From positions 1 to 33,258 of the forward strand of contig JAQWFQ010000018.1 of the NCBI GenBank assembly GCA_029238665.1: DNA of 33,258 nucleotides, read 5' to 3'. Positions 24,420 through 32,229 of this stretch are shown piece by piece. A program made the translations under genes and the position numbers. A model generated the notes under the pieces. The model had not been told where the DNA came from, did no database searches, and saw only the letters and a list, made by a program, of their open reading frames with translations. Each line of letters begins with the position of its first letter. Position 1 is the stretch's first letter. The stretch is from Crocinitomicaceae bacterium (lineage in GTDB: Bacteria > Bacteroidota > Bacteroidia > Flavobacteriales_D > Crocinitomicaceae).

Positions 24420-24984
24420 GCAGTTTTGTTTTTAAAGGGTATAGACTTTGTTGTCTACAGGCTTTTTATTCCACTCTTGCTTTTACTCTTCAGGAATTAA
24501 TCTTTTCATAAAGCCCTTCTACTTTTTTGATTTTAAGGTGCCTCATGTTTTTATCTGTGTCTACAAGTAGTCCATTAGGGTTGTTTTTTTTTATTATAAA
24601 ACACAAGAGCAACTTAATATAAACAAAATTATATTAATTCGTAAACGGTATTGTTTATATTTCCGTTGTTCTATCATTGCTATGTCTCTTAATATTCGTT
24701 CATTTTGCCTTGACGCAAAACGAACCAAAAACTCAAGACCCGCATAAACAATTGATTTTTTCCTGCGCAAAACAAAAGTGCGGCCGAGTGATCCCCTCGG
24801 TGTCCACCATCGGGACTTCTCAGTCTTACTAATGTTTTTACTTGGCTTCAAACCATTTCTTTCTGATGGTCAATGTCTTCTGAAACGGAGACACTTTCCG
24901 TAAAAGGACAAGTCTAACACCGCAAAAGTTGAAATTAAATACTTCTTAAGGTTATATTTTTTTGCATAGGTGGGCAAGATATTG
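24420..24984. other. Gene-poor block between the dioxygenase gene and the cassette array
   Basis: About 565 bases without a convincing gene. A stem of GTTCATTTTGC with its near-perfect complement (24698-24708 and 24715-24725, loop CTTGAC, one G-T pair) resembles hairpins I associate with flavobacterial genomes, from memory only. A more GC-rich part at about 24778-24825 has short stems (CCGAG...CTCGG). A minus-strand frame of 85 codons at 24594-24851 runs across these structures and is more likely a by-product than a protein. This block is the chromosomal DNA next to the distal end of the array. Confidence 0.5.
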
Positions 24985-25118
24985 CATATAACGGTCTTGT
25001 ATATGAAAAGTAGCGGGGTTTTAAGCACTAACTTTTCGGTTAATAACCGACCTTTATTTTATTATTTATCTTTCGTTTAACCACTAAAACCGCTATTTTT
25101 ATATACGTTGTTGTGTTT
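24985..25118 (-). repeat. attC-like site A (distal end of array)
   Basis: A 134-bp imperfect palindrome. On the minus strand the inverse core AAACACAAC is followed by a short spacer and GTATATAAAAATAGCGG. The matching right arm is CCGCTACTTTTCATATAC, a spacer, then CCGTTATATG. The inverse core is the exact complement of the first nine bases of the same cassette at site B. The outer side joins non-cassette DNA. Confidence 0.8.
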
Positions 25119-25128
25119 TCGTACTTTA

Positions 25129-27330
25129 TTAAATATCTAATACTGTAATAAATTCACCAATAACTTTTAGTTCATTTATTTCATTTTCATCTAATATTAT
25201 ATTCTCAAATTGAGGCTCAAAAGAAAGAGGTTTTAATATAATTGATTTATGAGACCAACTTTCTCCTGTAATATTTTTTTCACTGTGATATGACTTAATT
25301 GTCAATCCAGAACCAAAGTTTGAGTCTTGAATGTTGTAATGCTCAACTAATACAATTTTCCCTTCTCTACTACCTCCAGGGTCTTTTCTGAATAAGCACC
25401 AAGCACCATTTTTAATTTTCTTATTCATTGATTCACCAATGACTTGGCAAACAAAATAGTCTTTTCTTACAGATATGTTTATGGGTAATTCTATCCATTC
25501 ATAATCCTCATATTCAGTATGAATTTGTAAATCACTAAAACCGCCAGCAGCAGCATAGATGTCAAATATCGGAACTGCATTTACATAAGGTTTTACATCT
25601 TTAAAAGGTAAAATTCTTAATTTACTTTCAGGTTTATAGGGTGAAATATGTTCTTTAAAATATTCTCGTAAATTCTTGTCACACGCATAGATATAGACAC
25701 CTTTAATACCTCTAAACATTATCGTCTTGTAAATATTGATAATATAAGTTTTAAGTTCTTCAATATTATCTAATCCTCTTTTTCCGTTTTTATCAAAGTA
25801 CTTTGATTTATCAATTTCAATTTCTTTGGTGGCTTTGTTGAATGAAATTTCTTCTCCGAAAATGACTCCAGTATAATTTAAATCATATCCTTGTGTTGTA
25901 TGTATACAACCAACTTGTCTGAAAGAATCTTCTGAGTTTATCCAATCTTTATCTGTTTTGTTCCATTGCAATTCAACACCATCAATTTCATTGTCAATTG
26001 CATTTTTATCTTTTTGAGAAGCCCAAGGCCAAGAGTAACCAGCAACTAATCTACTTAAGCCATATTTCTCTTCTTTGATAGATAATTGCTCATACATATC
26101 TTTCATAGAATCAAAAACCACTATATCATATTTTTCAGGATTATAAAAGCTTTTGTTCTCTCGTTTAATATTTAGTAAATCGTCTACAAATGTGATGTAA
26201 TCATTTCCACCATTAGAGCGCATTTGAGATTTAAGCTCTATTTCAATGGTGTTAGGTTCATTTAATAATTTGTCAAAATGAGATGAAGGAATGTCTGATG
26301 GTTTAACTGATTGTGCTTGATCGTAAAAGAATATTTGATTTGTACTATTTGCAATTATCCAATCTAATTCAGTCCCAGTATTATCTAAGCCTAGTTTTTG
26401 ATTATTTTTCTTGAAAACTCCCATCCATCCAATATTTTTATATTGTCTTAAACGATGAGCTTCATCAATAATTAGTAAATCGTACTTTTTCTTGAAAGTA
26501 TCTGAAGGACTAATTATCATTGATGATTTTAATTCTGGTATTTTTCTAAATACATTTTGCAAAGTCTTTCTTAAAGAACTCATTGCTACAACAAATCCAA
26601 TTTCTGCTTTTGGATATTTAATTTTATATGCTCGTATTAGATTGATTTCTTGAATTTCATTATCACTAAAATCATCCATACTAGCGTCAGCAACATCAGA
26701 ACCTAGCAGTTTTATTAAATAGGTAGCGAGAATTGTTTTTCCAGTACCTGCACTTCCTTTAATAAAAATTTTACTAGATTTTTTCTTTGTTAAAGCTTCA
26801 ATAATTTCTAATACAGAATTATATTGGTCTTCGTTAAGTGATTTGTATGGAGAATATTTAAACAGCTCTGTGTTTTCAATTTCTTCTAAAGATTTGCTGA
26901 CAATTTTATTCTCTATTAGTTTGCCCCAAATATCTTTAAATAGGTTTTTATAGAGGTCTTGTTGGTAATAATTATGATTGATTAATCCGTGATTTCCATT
27001 TTGTAATTCATAAGTTCCTTCTGAAGATATGTATTGAATTAATTTTGATTCGATATCAAGTGTTGCAGATTTATTAAATTTATCAGAACCAATTATTGAT
27101 ATTTGATTGAAAGCATTTGCTTTTTTAGAATTTGCTAAATGATTTTTTATCCTGTTTGAAAAGTTAGTTGATTCACCAACATAAGCAACTTTTTTTGCTT
27201 CATTTTGAATAAAATAGACCAAAGGCCACTGATTTTTTACCCATATATTTTGATTGATTTCCTTTAGAGAGTTTTTGTTAAAGTCATAACGTTCAGAAAC
27301 TTCTACAGATAGTTCAAAGTTTGAAATCAT
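25129..27330 (-). CDS. GIY-YIG nuclease / DUF2075 helicase-like / LexA-like autoprotease fusion
   Basis: A 733-residue protein. A GIY-YIG domain spans about 36-112 (PLVYFIQ, VAYVGES, Arg60, Glu94). A DUF2075 P-loop domain spans about 165-560: Walker A GSAGTGKT (192-199), Walker B LLIIDEAH (285-292), QMRSNGG, HTTQGYDL (477-484) and MFRGIKGVYIYACD. An S24 peptidase-like domain spans about 590-733 with Ser634 in IGESMN, Lys679 in GLTIKSY and a LexA-type cleavage motif YAAAGGF (A595/G596). This suggests a DNA-processing protein that may cut itself on a damage or infection signal. Its start overlaps the upstream pyrophosphohydrolase gene by 4 bases. A defence role is inferred, not shown. Confidence 0.85.
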   Translation of the reverse strand: MISNFELSVEVSERYDFNKNSLKEINQNIWVKNQWPLVYFIQNEAKKVAYVGESTNFSNRIKNHLANSKKANAFNQISIIGSDKFNKSATLDIESKLIQYISSEGTYELQNGNHGLINHNYYQQDLYKNLFKDIWGKLIENKIVSKSLEEIENTELFKYSPYKSLNEDQYNSVLEIIEALTKKKSSKIFIKGSAGTGKTILATYLIKLLGSDVADASMDDFSDNEIQEINLIRAYKIKYPKAEIGFVVAMSSLRKTLQNVFRKIPELKSSMIISPSDTFKKKYDLLIIDEAHRLRQYKNIGWMGVFKKNNQKLGLDNTGTELDWIIANSTNQIFFYDQAQSVKPSDIPSSHFDKLLNEPNTIEIELKSQMRSNGGNDYITFVDDLLNIKRENKSFYNPEKYDIVVFDSMKDMYEQLSIKEEKYGLSRLVAGYSWPWASQKDKNAIDNEIDGVELQWNKTDKDWINSEDSFRQVGCIHTTQGYDLNYTGVIFGEEISFNKATKEIEIDKSKYFDKNGKRGLDNIEELKTYIINIYKTIMFRGIKGVYIYACDKNLREYFKEHISPYKPESKLRILPFKDVKPYVNAVPIFDIYAAAGGFSDLQIHTEYEDYEWIELPINISVRKDYFVCQVIGESMNKKIKNGAWCLFRKDPGGSREGKIVLVEHYNIQDSNFGSGLTIKSYHSEKNITGESWSHKSIILKPLSFEPQFENIILDENEINELKVIGEFITVLDI

Positions 27331-27656
27331 AGTTTATTATACTTTTTAGCAGAACCTTTTGATTTATCAATAGGATATTTTTTTCCATTACTTTCTATTT
27401 TATCTAAAACAATTTGTTTTACATCAAAGTTATATTTATCTGCAAGTAAAAAGGCATAAGCAAAAACATCAGCCAATTCCTCTTTAACAGATTCTTTATT
27501 GGCTTCTTCGGGTTTTTTCCATAAGTATTCTTCAAGTAATTCACTTGATTCGATATTTATTGCTAAAGCCAAGTCTTTTGGATTGTGGAACTGTTCCCAA
27601 TCGCGTTCATTTCTGAATTCAATTAACTTATCGGTTATTTTCTTTATATCACTCAT
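27327..27656 (-). CDS. MazG-like nucleotide pyrophosphohydrolase (dCTPase-like)
   Basis: A 109-residue all-alpha NTP pyrophosphohydrolase. FRNERDWEQFHNPKDLALAI followed by ESSELLEEYLWK gives the first metal-binding ExxE cluster. EELADVFAYAFLLAD gives the second E..D cluster. This spacing resembles dCTP pyrophosphatase (DCTPP1/RS21-C6 group), which converts dNTPs to dNMPs. It overlaps the start of the helicase fusion gene by 4 bases (ATGA-type junction) and shares one cassette with it, so the two are almost certainly made together. It starts 43 bases inside the cassette boundary. No Bacteroidota promoter box is obvious in that leader. Confidence 0.9.
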   Translation of the reverse strand: MSDIKKITDKLIEFRNERDWEQFHNPKDLALAINIESSELLEEYLWKKPEEANKESVKEELADVFAYAFLLADKYNFDVKQIVLDKIESNGKKYPIDKSKGSAKKYNKL

Positions 27657-27690
27657 AGTATTTTACTTATTTCTATGGTTTTTAGGTATG

Positions 27691-27772
27691 AAACACAACG
27701 GTTAGGCTATACTTTCGTGCCGATCTCTCGAATATAACACTTTCGGCATGAAGTGTAGACGATGTTATAGGT
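27691..27772 (-). repeat. attC-like site B
   Basis: An 82-bp imperfect palindrome. The plus-strand halves TTTCGTGCCGAT and TTTCGGCATGAA belong to paired arms (CGTGCCGA with TCGGCATG). The outer ends are AAACACAACG on the left (start of the helicase cassette) and GATGTTATAGGT on the right (end of the next cassette). The two ends do not match each other but match the far ends of their own cassettes. Confidence 0.8.
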
Positions 27773-27778
27773 GTTTTT

Positions 27779-28576
27779 TTATTCAAAATTGAATACCTTT
27801 TTTGTCGTTCCATTGCTGTAAATGTAAATCAAAGGTGTGTTTGGTATAGCGTGGGTTTCCCGTCCCATATAATCAACTATTCTAACCAAAACTGGAAATT
27901 CATTTTCCCCTTCTATTGTGTCAACATTGAGATTCATATTACAGTCCTGAAGAAAATGGTCTGGAGTTTCATATTCTGCGTAGCACAGCATGCTCATACC
28001 ACACTCACTGGGAAAGTAGACTAGAGGATTAAAAAGGCCTGTCGACGCTCCTATTCCCTCAATTAAGTATTTGTAGTTGTTTATCACATACCTTTTTCTA
28101 TAATTTCCAAAGACTAATACAGAGTCGATTGAGTCGATAATCCTTCCAACCGGATTAGCAGAAATATTCCCAACCGGCGAGTGAACCGTATCGCCCACGG
28201 ATAAATTGAAGTCATAAGCTATATACTCAATAGAGTCTATGGAATAGTATGGAATAAGAAAAACTTGTTTTCCACTTTCTCTCAAAGCGCCATAGTAATT
28301 CTCATTGTAACTCACCGATTCATTACACCATTGACCCGCAACGGTGCCTTCTTCATATTTATATTTAATGTAAACTTTGGAATATTGAAAACCTCCAATA
28401 GTGGTGTCACCGTCTATAGTATAACGATTGGTGTAGCTGTAGAAACAACTAAAATCTTGACAGCTGTTTACATCCATCCAAGTATCAGAGGAATCTGTTG
28501 TTGATATGAAAGGAACATATGCCTGCGCCTCTAAAAACGTAGGAAGAAGAAAAAAACAAAACAGAAGATTTTTCAT
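27779..28576 (-). CDS. Secreted protein with short T9SS-type tail
   Basis: About 265 residues from the ATG at 28576, which opens a clear signal peptide (MKNLLFCFFLLPTFLEAQA). An upstream ATG at 28624 would add 16 residues ahead of the signal peptide and is less likely. The mature part has several cysteines (NSCQDFSCFY, QWCNES, PSECGMSMLCY) and acidic repeats such as DSIDSV. The C-terminus VRIVDYMGRETHAIPNTPLIYIYSNGTTKKVFNFE follows the pattern of flavobacterial T9SS tails (DxxGRE...PLFYIYxDGTxxKK). The body matches no family I know. It is the only gene of its cassette, and its stop lies 6 bases from the attC-like site. Confidence 0.8.
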   Translation of the reverse strand: MKNLLFCFFLLPTFLEAQAYVPFISTTDSSDTWMDVNSCQDFSCFYSYTNRYTIDGDTTIGGFQYSKVYIKYKYEEGTVAGQWCNESVSYNENYYGALRESGKQVFLIPYYSIDSIEYIAYDFNLSVGDTVHSPVGNISANPVGRIIDSIDSVLVFGNYRKRYVINNYKYLIEGIGASTGLFNPLVYFPSECGMSMLCYAEYETPDHFLQDCNMNLNVDTIEGENEFPVLVRIVDYMGRETHAIPNTPLIYIYSNGTTKKVFNFE

Positions 28577-28625
28577 TAGTTCAATTTTAGGTATAACGAT
28601 GATTAAGTTCCAACGGTTGGTCATT

Positions 28626-28758
28626 ACCTATAACGGTTAGTATAAGAATAGTAGCCGATTGCGTGGCACTTTACTGTCAAGTCACACAAGAGTTGAAGCG
28701 GGCTACACCCCTTGAAATCACTGCTATCTCGACTATTATTTTTATACATTGTTATGGG
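28626..28758 (-). repeat. attC-like site C
   Basis: A 133-bp imperfect palindrome with the clearest arms of the set. On the minus strand the left arm is CATAAC-AAT-GTATAAAAATAATAG and the right arm is CTACTATTCTTATAC-TAAC-CGTTATAGG. The spacers next to the cores are AAT on one side and TAAC(C) on the other and do not pair, like the unpaired spacer of integron attC sites. Confidence 0.82.
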
Positions 28759-28761
28759 GCG

Positions 28762-29580
28762 TTACTTCAATGTTTTAATTAAATGTTTCACTTTATCTGA
28801 CTGAATAAAATCCACATTTTTTTCGATTGCTTCAATATTTCTATTTTTTGAATGTGTATTAAAAACAGCAACCATAGTTCCATTGTTATGCGCTTTCATT
28901 ACCTCATCTTTTGATATCTTGTCAACAGAGATTGTTATTCCTTGTAGTTGAAATTCATTAACTAATTCTAATGCTAAATCAAAAGTTTTATATACAAATA
29001 TTTTCAAATCAGGTCTTATGATTTTTAATGACCTAATTAAGTCTGTTCTTTTAAATTCAATGTACGTGTTGTTTTCTAAATTATATTTATCTATGATTTT
29101 AATAAGTGCATTGTTAAATGTGTTTAGGTATGCTGATGATGTGTCAGGGTTGAAATTTTTACAGTCCAAAAAGAAAGTGTATTCAGTTAGGTTTGAAATA
29201 TTTGAAAAAATCTCATCTAAAGTGATTAACCCATAGTTTGTATATGGTTGATCTGTGTATACTGCTCCACTAATTTCGTTCCATTTTTTATTGAAAATTT
29301 GTCCTGAAAAATTTGTAGAATTTTCAAGGTATTCGTCATGGAAAGCTACTAAAACACTATCCTTTGTCATTTGAACATCTATCTCTGTACCGTCTGCTCC
29401 AAGGTTTAAACAATTTAATATTGATTCAAAACTATTCATGGGATAAGTGTATCCTATACCCATACCTCCATGACCTAAAGCTGATATTTGATTATTATTT
29501 AAGTTTAAAATATCAAATTCCTCTTTTTGACAAGAGGATGCAATAAATAGTAAAAAAAATAATGTTATTCTATTTTTCAT
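28762..29580 (-). CDS. Glycerophosphodiester phosphodiesterase lipoprotein
   Basis: A 272-residue GDPD TIM-barrel protein. The signal peptide ends in the lipobox IASSC with Cys17 lipidated. Catalytic and metal residues are visible: His37 in LGHGG, Glu66 and Asp68 in TEIDVQMTKD, and His81 in FHDEYL. The rest of the barrel (FFLDCKN, YIEFKRTD) is complete. It probably releases glycerol-3-phosphate from glycerophosphodiesters outside the cytoplasm. It is the second gene of a two-gene cassette, 9 bases after the membrane-barrel-like protein gene, and its stop lies 3 bases from site C. Confidence 0.9.
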   Translation of the reverse strand: MKNRITLFFLLFIASSCQKEEFDILNLNNNQISALGHGGMGIGYTYPMNSFESILNCLNLGADGTEIDVQMTKDSVLVAFHDEYLENSTNFSGQIFNKKWNEISGAVYTDQPYTNYGLITLDEIFSNISNLTEYTFFLDCKNFNPDTSSAYLNTFNNALIKIIDKYNLENNTYIEFKRTDLIRSLKIIRPDLKIFVYKTFDLALELVNEFQLQGITISVDKISKDEVMKAHNNGTMVAVFNTHSKNRNIEAIEKNVDFIQSDKVKHLIKTLK

Positions 29581-29589
29581 TTTTCCGAT

Positions 29590-30102
29590 TTAAAAAGCGT
29601 ATCCAATTGAAATTCCCGCCCAGTGTCTATACGATTTATAAAATTCGATTATTGGTGTATAGTTGCAGCTAACCATAATCCCTCCTCTTTCTTTCTGATA
29701 CCTATATCCAATTGTGAAATTCGAATGAATATTCGATTTTCTTTCGATTTTCCAATTTGAATGATTGGCTTTTACAATATTTGATATTGTCTGGCCAAAT
29801 CCAAATACTATTTTATGGTTATTTCCATATAGCCCAGTTATGGCTATTGGAATGATAATGTCAGGATTAAATTTAGTTGTGTAGTCTGTTAAATTATAAG
29901 TGCTTAACCCAATTCTCACCCCAATCTTCAATATTTTTTTTACAGGTATTATTCTTTCGTAGTTGAGAGATCCATATCCTCCAATGCCTCCAGCTTCAAT
30001 GTATAATATGTTTTGAGATATATGGGTTGAATCTAATTGTGATTTTGCTTCATAATTAATGGATAGCAATAAGACAATAATGTAAAATAACTTCATTTTC
30101 AT
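29590..30102 (-). CDS. Small secreted, outer-membrane-barrel-like protein
   Basis: About 170 residues from the ATG at 30102, which begins a signal peptide (MKMKLFYIIVLLLSINYEAKSQ). The frame is open to 30153, but that part lies inside attC-like site D, so the longer form is rejected. The mature protein is rich in alternating strands with aromatic residues (YIEAGGIGGYGSLNYERI, KIGVRIGLSTYNL, FTIGYRYQKERGG) and ends in an aromatic residue (GISIGYAF), as expected for an outer-membrane beta-barrel. I recognise no named family. It is the first gene of the cassette that also carries the GDPD lipoprotein. Confidence 0.75.
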   Translation of the reverse strand: MKMKLFYIIVLLLSINYEAKSQLDSTHISQNILYIEAGGIGGYGSLNYERIIPVKKILKIGVRIGLSTYNLTDYTTKFNPDIIIPIAITGLYGNNHKIVFGFGQTISNIVKANHSNWKIERKSNIHSNFTIGYRYQKERGGIMVSCNYTPIIEFYKSYRHWAGISIGYAF

Positions 30103-30117
30103 TCCTGTTTTTAGTGG

Positions 30118-30311
30118 CCCATAACGGACTTGTGTATGAAACCTAGCGTGCAAAAAGACACTAAATTTTGGTTAAACACAGAGCCGAGTTTTATATTTTG
30201 TTTTTAATTTTCTCTTTAAAAGCCAAATTAAAAACTTGGCGGACTTTCTAAATATACACACCTTTTGGTTAAGCTTTTATTAGCTATGTTTTATACACCG
30301 TGTTGTGCTTA
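30118..30311 (-). repeat. attC-like site D (longest)
   Basis: A 194-bp site. Minus-strand arms are CACAAC-ACG-GTGTATAAAACATAGC and GCTAGGTTTCATACACAAGTCCGTTATGGG. The long centre holds a secondary stem (GCCAA...TTGGC). The left end CCCATAAC matches site C's right end, and the right end GTTGTGCTTA matches site E's left end. Confidence 0.78.
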
Positions 30312-30318
30312 GTGTTTT

Positions 30319-30885
30319 CTATAGTTCAGAAATTAATTTCTTAAAGTTCCAAACAGTTGCAAATTCATCATTCAAATTAGCTAGAGTTGTTAAATGAATG
30401 GTTTCAGAGTCATACTTTTCTCCGTTAATACCAATTCTGTCAAATGTTGCAGTTGCATCGGAAATTAGATAAGTTTCATATCCAAAATTACCAGCCATTC
30501 GTGTTGTTGTCGATACACAATGGTTTGTTGTTATTCCCACAATAACTAAAGTGTGAATATTTAATTTGTCCAATTGTTCTTTTAGGTTTGTTCCAATAAA
30601 TGCACTATTAACCTCTTTTGTTATTATCGGTTCTTTCTCTAAAGGCATTACGTTTTCATTGAATTCAAATCCTTTATTGGATTGATTCAATTTAGAATTT
30701 AGGTTTGTTGAACTATGTCTTATATGAAATATAGGTAAATTTAATTCTCTCCATTTTTTCAATATTTTACCACAAACAAGCTCAGCATCTTTATTGTTTC
30801 TATTTCCTCCCCAATATTCTTCATCTAAAAATGCTTTTTGTACATCGACTAATATTAGAGCAGGTTTCTTATCTTGTAATTTCAC
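30319..30885 (-). CDS. Isochorismatase-family cysteine hydrolase
   Basis: A 188-residue cytoplasmic alpha/beta hydrolase of the nicotinamidase/isochorismatase superfamily. The catalytic triad is visible: Asp14 in LILVDVQKAF, Lys90 in ITKEVNSAF and Cys123 in TTNHCVSTTTR, with the cis-peptide region VGITTNH. Length is normal. The substrate is unknown; relatives act on isochorismate, nicotinamide or other small amides. It is the only gene of its cassette, starting 30 bases after the boundary and ending 8 bases before the closing site. Confidence 0.92.
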   Translation of the reverse strand: MKLQDKKPALILVDVQKAFLDEEYWGGNRNNKDAELVCGKILKKWRELNLPIFHIRHSSTNLNSKLNQSNKGFEFNENVMPLEKEPIITKEVNSAFIGTNLKEQLDKLNIHTLVIVGITTNHCVSTTTRMAGNFGYETYLISDATATFDRIGINGEKYDSETIHLTTLANLNDEFATVWNFKKLISEL

Positions 30886-30905
30886 TATTTAGTTATTTTT
30901 TGCAT

Positions 30906-31040
30906 TAAGCACAACGTTTATTATATGAAAAGTTGCCGATTTCGAAGTACATCTTTTCCAATCTACTACAATGTTCAGTTAGACCACAATGCTTATTTTT
31001 ACTACTATTTCGGCAATTTTTTATATACATTGTTATGGGC
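30906..31040 (-). repeat. attC-like site E
   Basis: A 135-bp imperfect palindrome. Minus-strand arms are CATAAC-AAT-GTATATAAAAAATTGCCGA and TCGGCAACTTTTCATATAATAAACGTTGTGC. The left end TAAGCACAAC pairs with site D's right end, and the right end GTTATGGGC pairs with site F's left end. Confidence 0.82.
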
Positions 31041-31056
31041 TGGTTTTCATCATCTA

Positions 31057-32103
31057 TTATTTATATAAGATCAGAAAATTATTTTGTATATCTATTTCCC
31101 ATTTTTTGAATTTATCAAGAAAACTTTTACCACAAAGCAAAGAACCCTCATCAATTATAGCTATCACAACATTATTTAATGTATAGTCACCAATGATAAT
31201 ATTGTTAACCTTAACCTTTTGAGCTTGTATCGTTTGGTTGTTGGCTAAGGTATATTCTGTTTTGCCTAAATAGTTTTCTCTTTTCAAAACCCCATTTAGT
31301 AGTAGTTCTCTCTCTGTATCTCTATCAATTATTAAATCACTTGCGCCAGTATCAAATAGGTAGTATTTAGTTACACCCGATATTGTTATTTTAATTTTGT
31401 ATCCTTGTCCAAGATAGTCAATCAATGGAATAAGACTACGGTATCCTCCTCCTTTTATATCATCAATATTGTAAGTATTTGAGGATTTGAATTCGGTTTT
31501 GTCTTTTAGGGCTTCAGCAACACAAGGCATAACAATTTCATTGAAAGACTCACTATTTTCATCCTCTATTTGCAGAATGTCTTTATATGTATAGCCGGTA
31601 GAAAATAATCTATTTATTGCACAGTCGCAATATTCTTCAGCTAATTCGTTTATCCATATATCTTTATATTCCGGGTCACTCATTATTTCTTTTACGCAAT
31701 TTTTAACTGCAACTTTGTTTTGAAGTTCAGGATTAAACTCAGTACTATTTGAGTATTCAAATTTATAATCTTCATTTATTTTAAAATTTCCTTCAAGGCA
31801 TTGCATGAGTATTTCCAAATTTTTGTCCTTGAGAAATAAATCGGTTATTTTATTTTCTTTCACTGCTTTTTCTATTTCCCAACTATTAATAGTCGGAATT
31901 AAATTGTCGCATACACATGCACAGTATTTATAAGTTTCAATTTCCATTCCATTAATGCTCATTAGCTTTTTGTCAGCACCCTTTGTGCAAGAGGATATAA
32001 CTTCGCTCTTTTTTCCTAATGAAACACCGTCCTTTGTTTTTACAACCTGTGCGGCACAATGAAGGGTTAATGTCATTAAATAAATGATTGTCAAATATTT
32101 CAT
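31057..32103 (-). CDS. Retropepsin-like aspartic protease with Cys-rich N-terminal half
   Basis: A 348-residue exported protein (signal peptide about 1-19). The C-terminal half (about 225-348) is a single retropepsin-like domain: YLFDTGASDLIID holds the catalytic Asp251-Thr-Gly, followed by a flap-like region and LLCGKSFLDKF near the end, where a second motif usually sits. Such single domains act as homodimers. The N-terminal half has two similar helical units with paired cysteines (YKYCACVCDN...MQCLEG at 58-105 and EEYCDCAINR...MPCVAEAL at 157-199). I know no name for this half. The target and whether it is proteolytically active are unknown. Single gene in its cassette. Confidence 0.82.
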   Translation of the reverse strand: MKYLTIIYLMTLTLHCAAQVVKTKDGVSLGKKSEVISSCTKGADKKLMSINGMEIETYKYCACVCDNLIPTINSWEIEKAVKENKITDLFLKDKNLEILMQCLEGNFKINEDYKFEYSNSTEFNPELQNKVAVKNCVKEIMSDPEYKDIWINELAEEYCDCAINRLFSTGYTYKDILQIEDENSESFNEIVMPCVAEALKDKTEFKSSNTYNIDDIKGGGYRSLIPLIDYLGQGYKIKITISGVTKYYLFDTGASDLIIDRDTERELLLNGVLKRENYLGKTEYTLANNQTIQAQKVKVNNIIIGDYTLNNVVIAIIDEGSLLCGKSFLDKFKKWEIDIQNNFLILYK

Positions 32104-32154
32104 ACTCTTTCTTTTAATTCTTAGCTATACCTTTAATTTTTCTCTATTAAACTT

Positions 32155-32226
32155 GCCCATAACGTTTATTATAACAAGCTTAGCCTGCCGATAGGCGGCT
32201 ATGATTTGTTATACAATGTTAGCACC
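32155..32226 (-). repeat. attC-like site F (shortest)
   Basis: A compact 72-bp hairpin. Minus-strand arms are GCTAAC-ATT-GTATAACAAATCATAGCC and GGCTAAGCTTGTTATAATAAACGTTATGGGC around a small GCCTATCGGC-type tip. The left end GCCCATAAC pairs with site E's right end and the right end GTTAGCACC with site G's left end, nine of nine bases each. Confidence 0.85.
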
Positions 32227-32229
32227 TTT

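Noticed and set aside
24594-24851. 85-codon minus-strand frame before the array
   Set aside because: It runs through hairpins, has no domain-like pattern or signal and an unlikely composition (many Arg/Ser/Lys). Treated as part of a structured non-coding block.
24951-24992. Possible 42-bp empty mini-cassette (GTTATAT ... ATATAAC) beyond site A
   Set aside because: The ends match over seven bases, but the sequence further left (from GTCTAAC at about 24913) does not form a palindrome, so no attC-like site supports it.
28577-28624. Longer start for the T9SS-tailed cassette protein
   Set aside because: It would place 16 residues before the signal peptide and begins next to the cassette boundary.
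30103-30153. Longer start for the barrel-like protein
   Set aside because: The extra residues lie within attC-like site D and in front of a good signal peptide.
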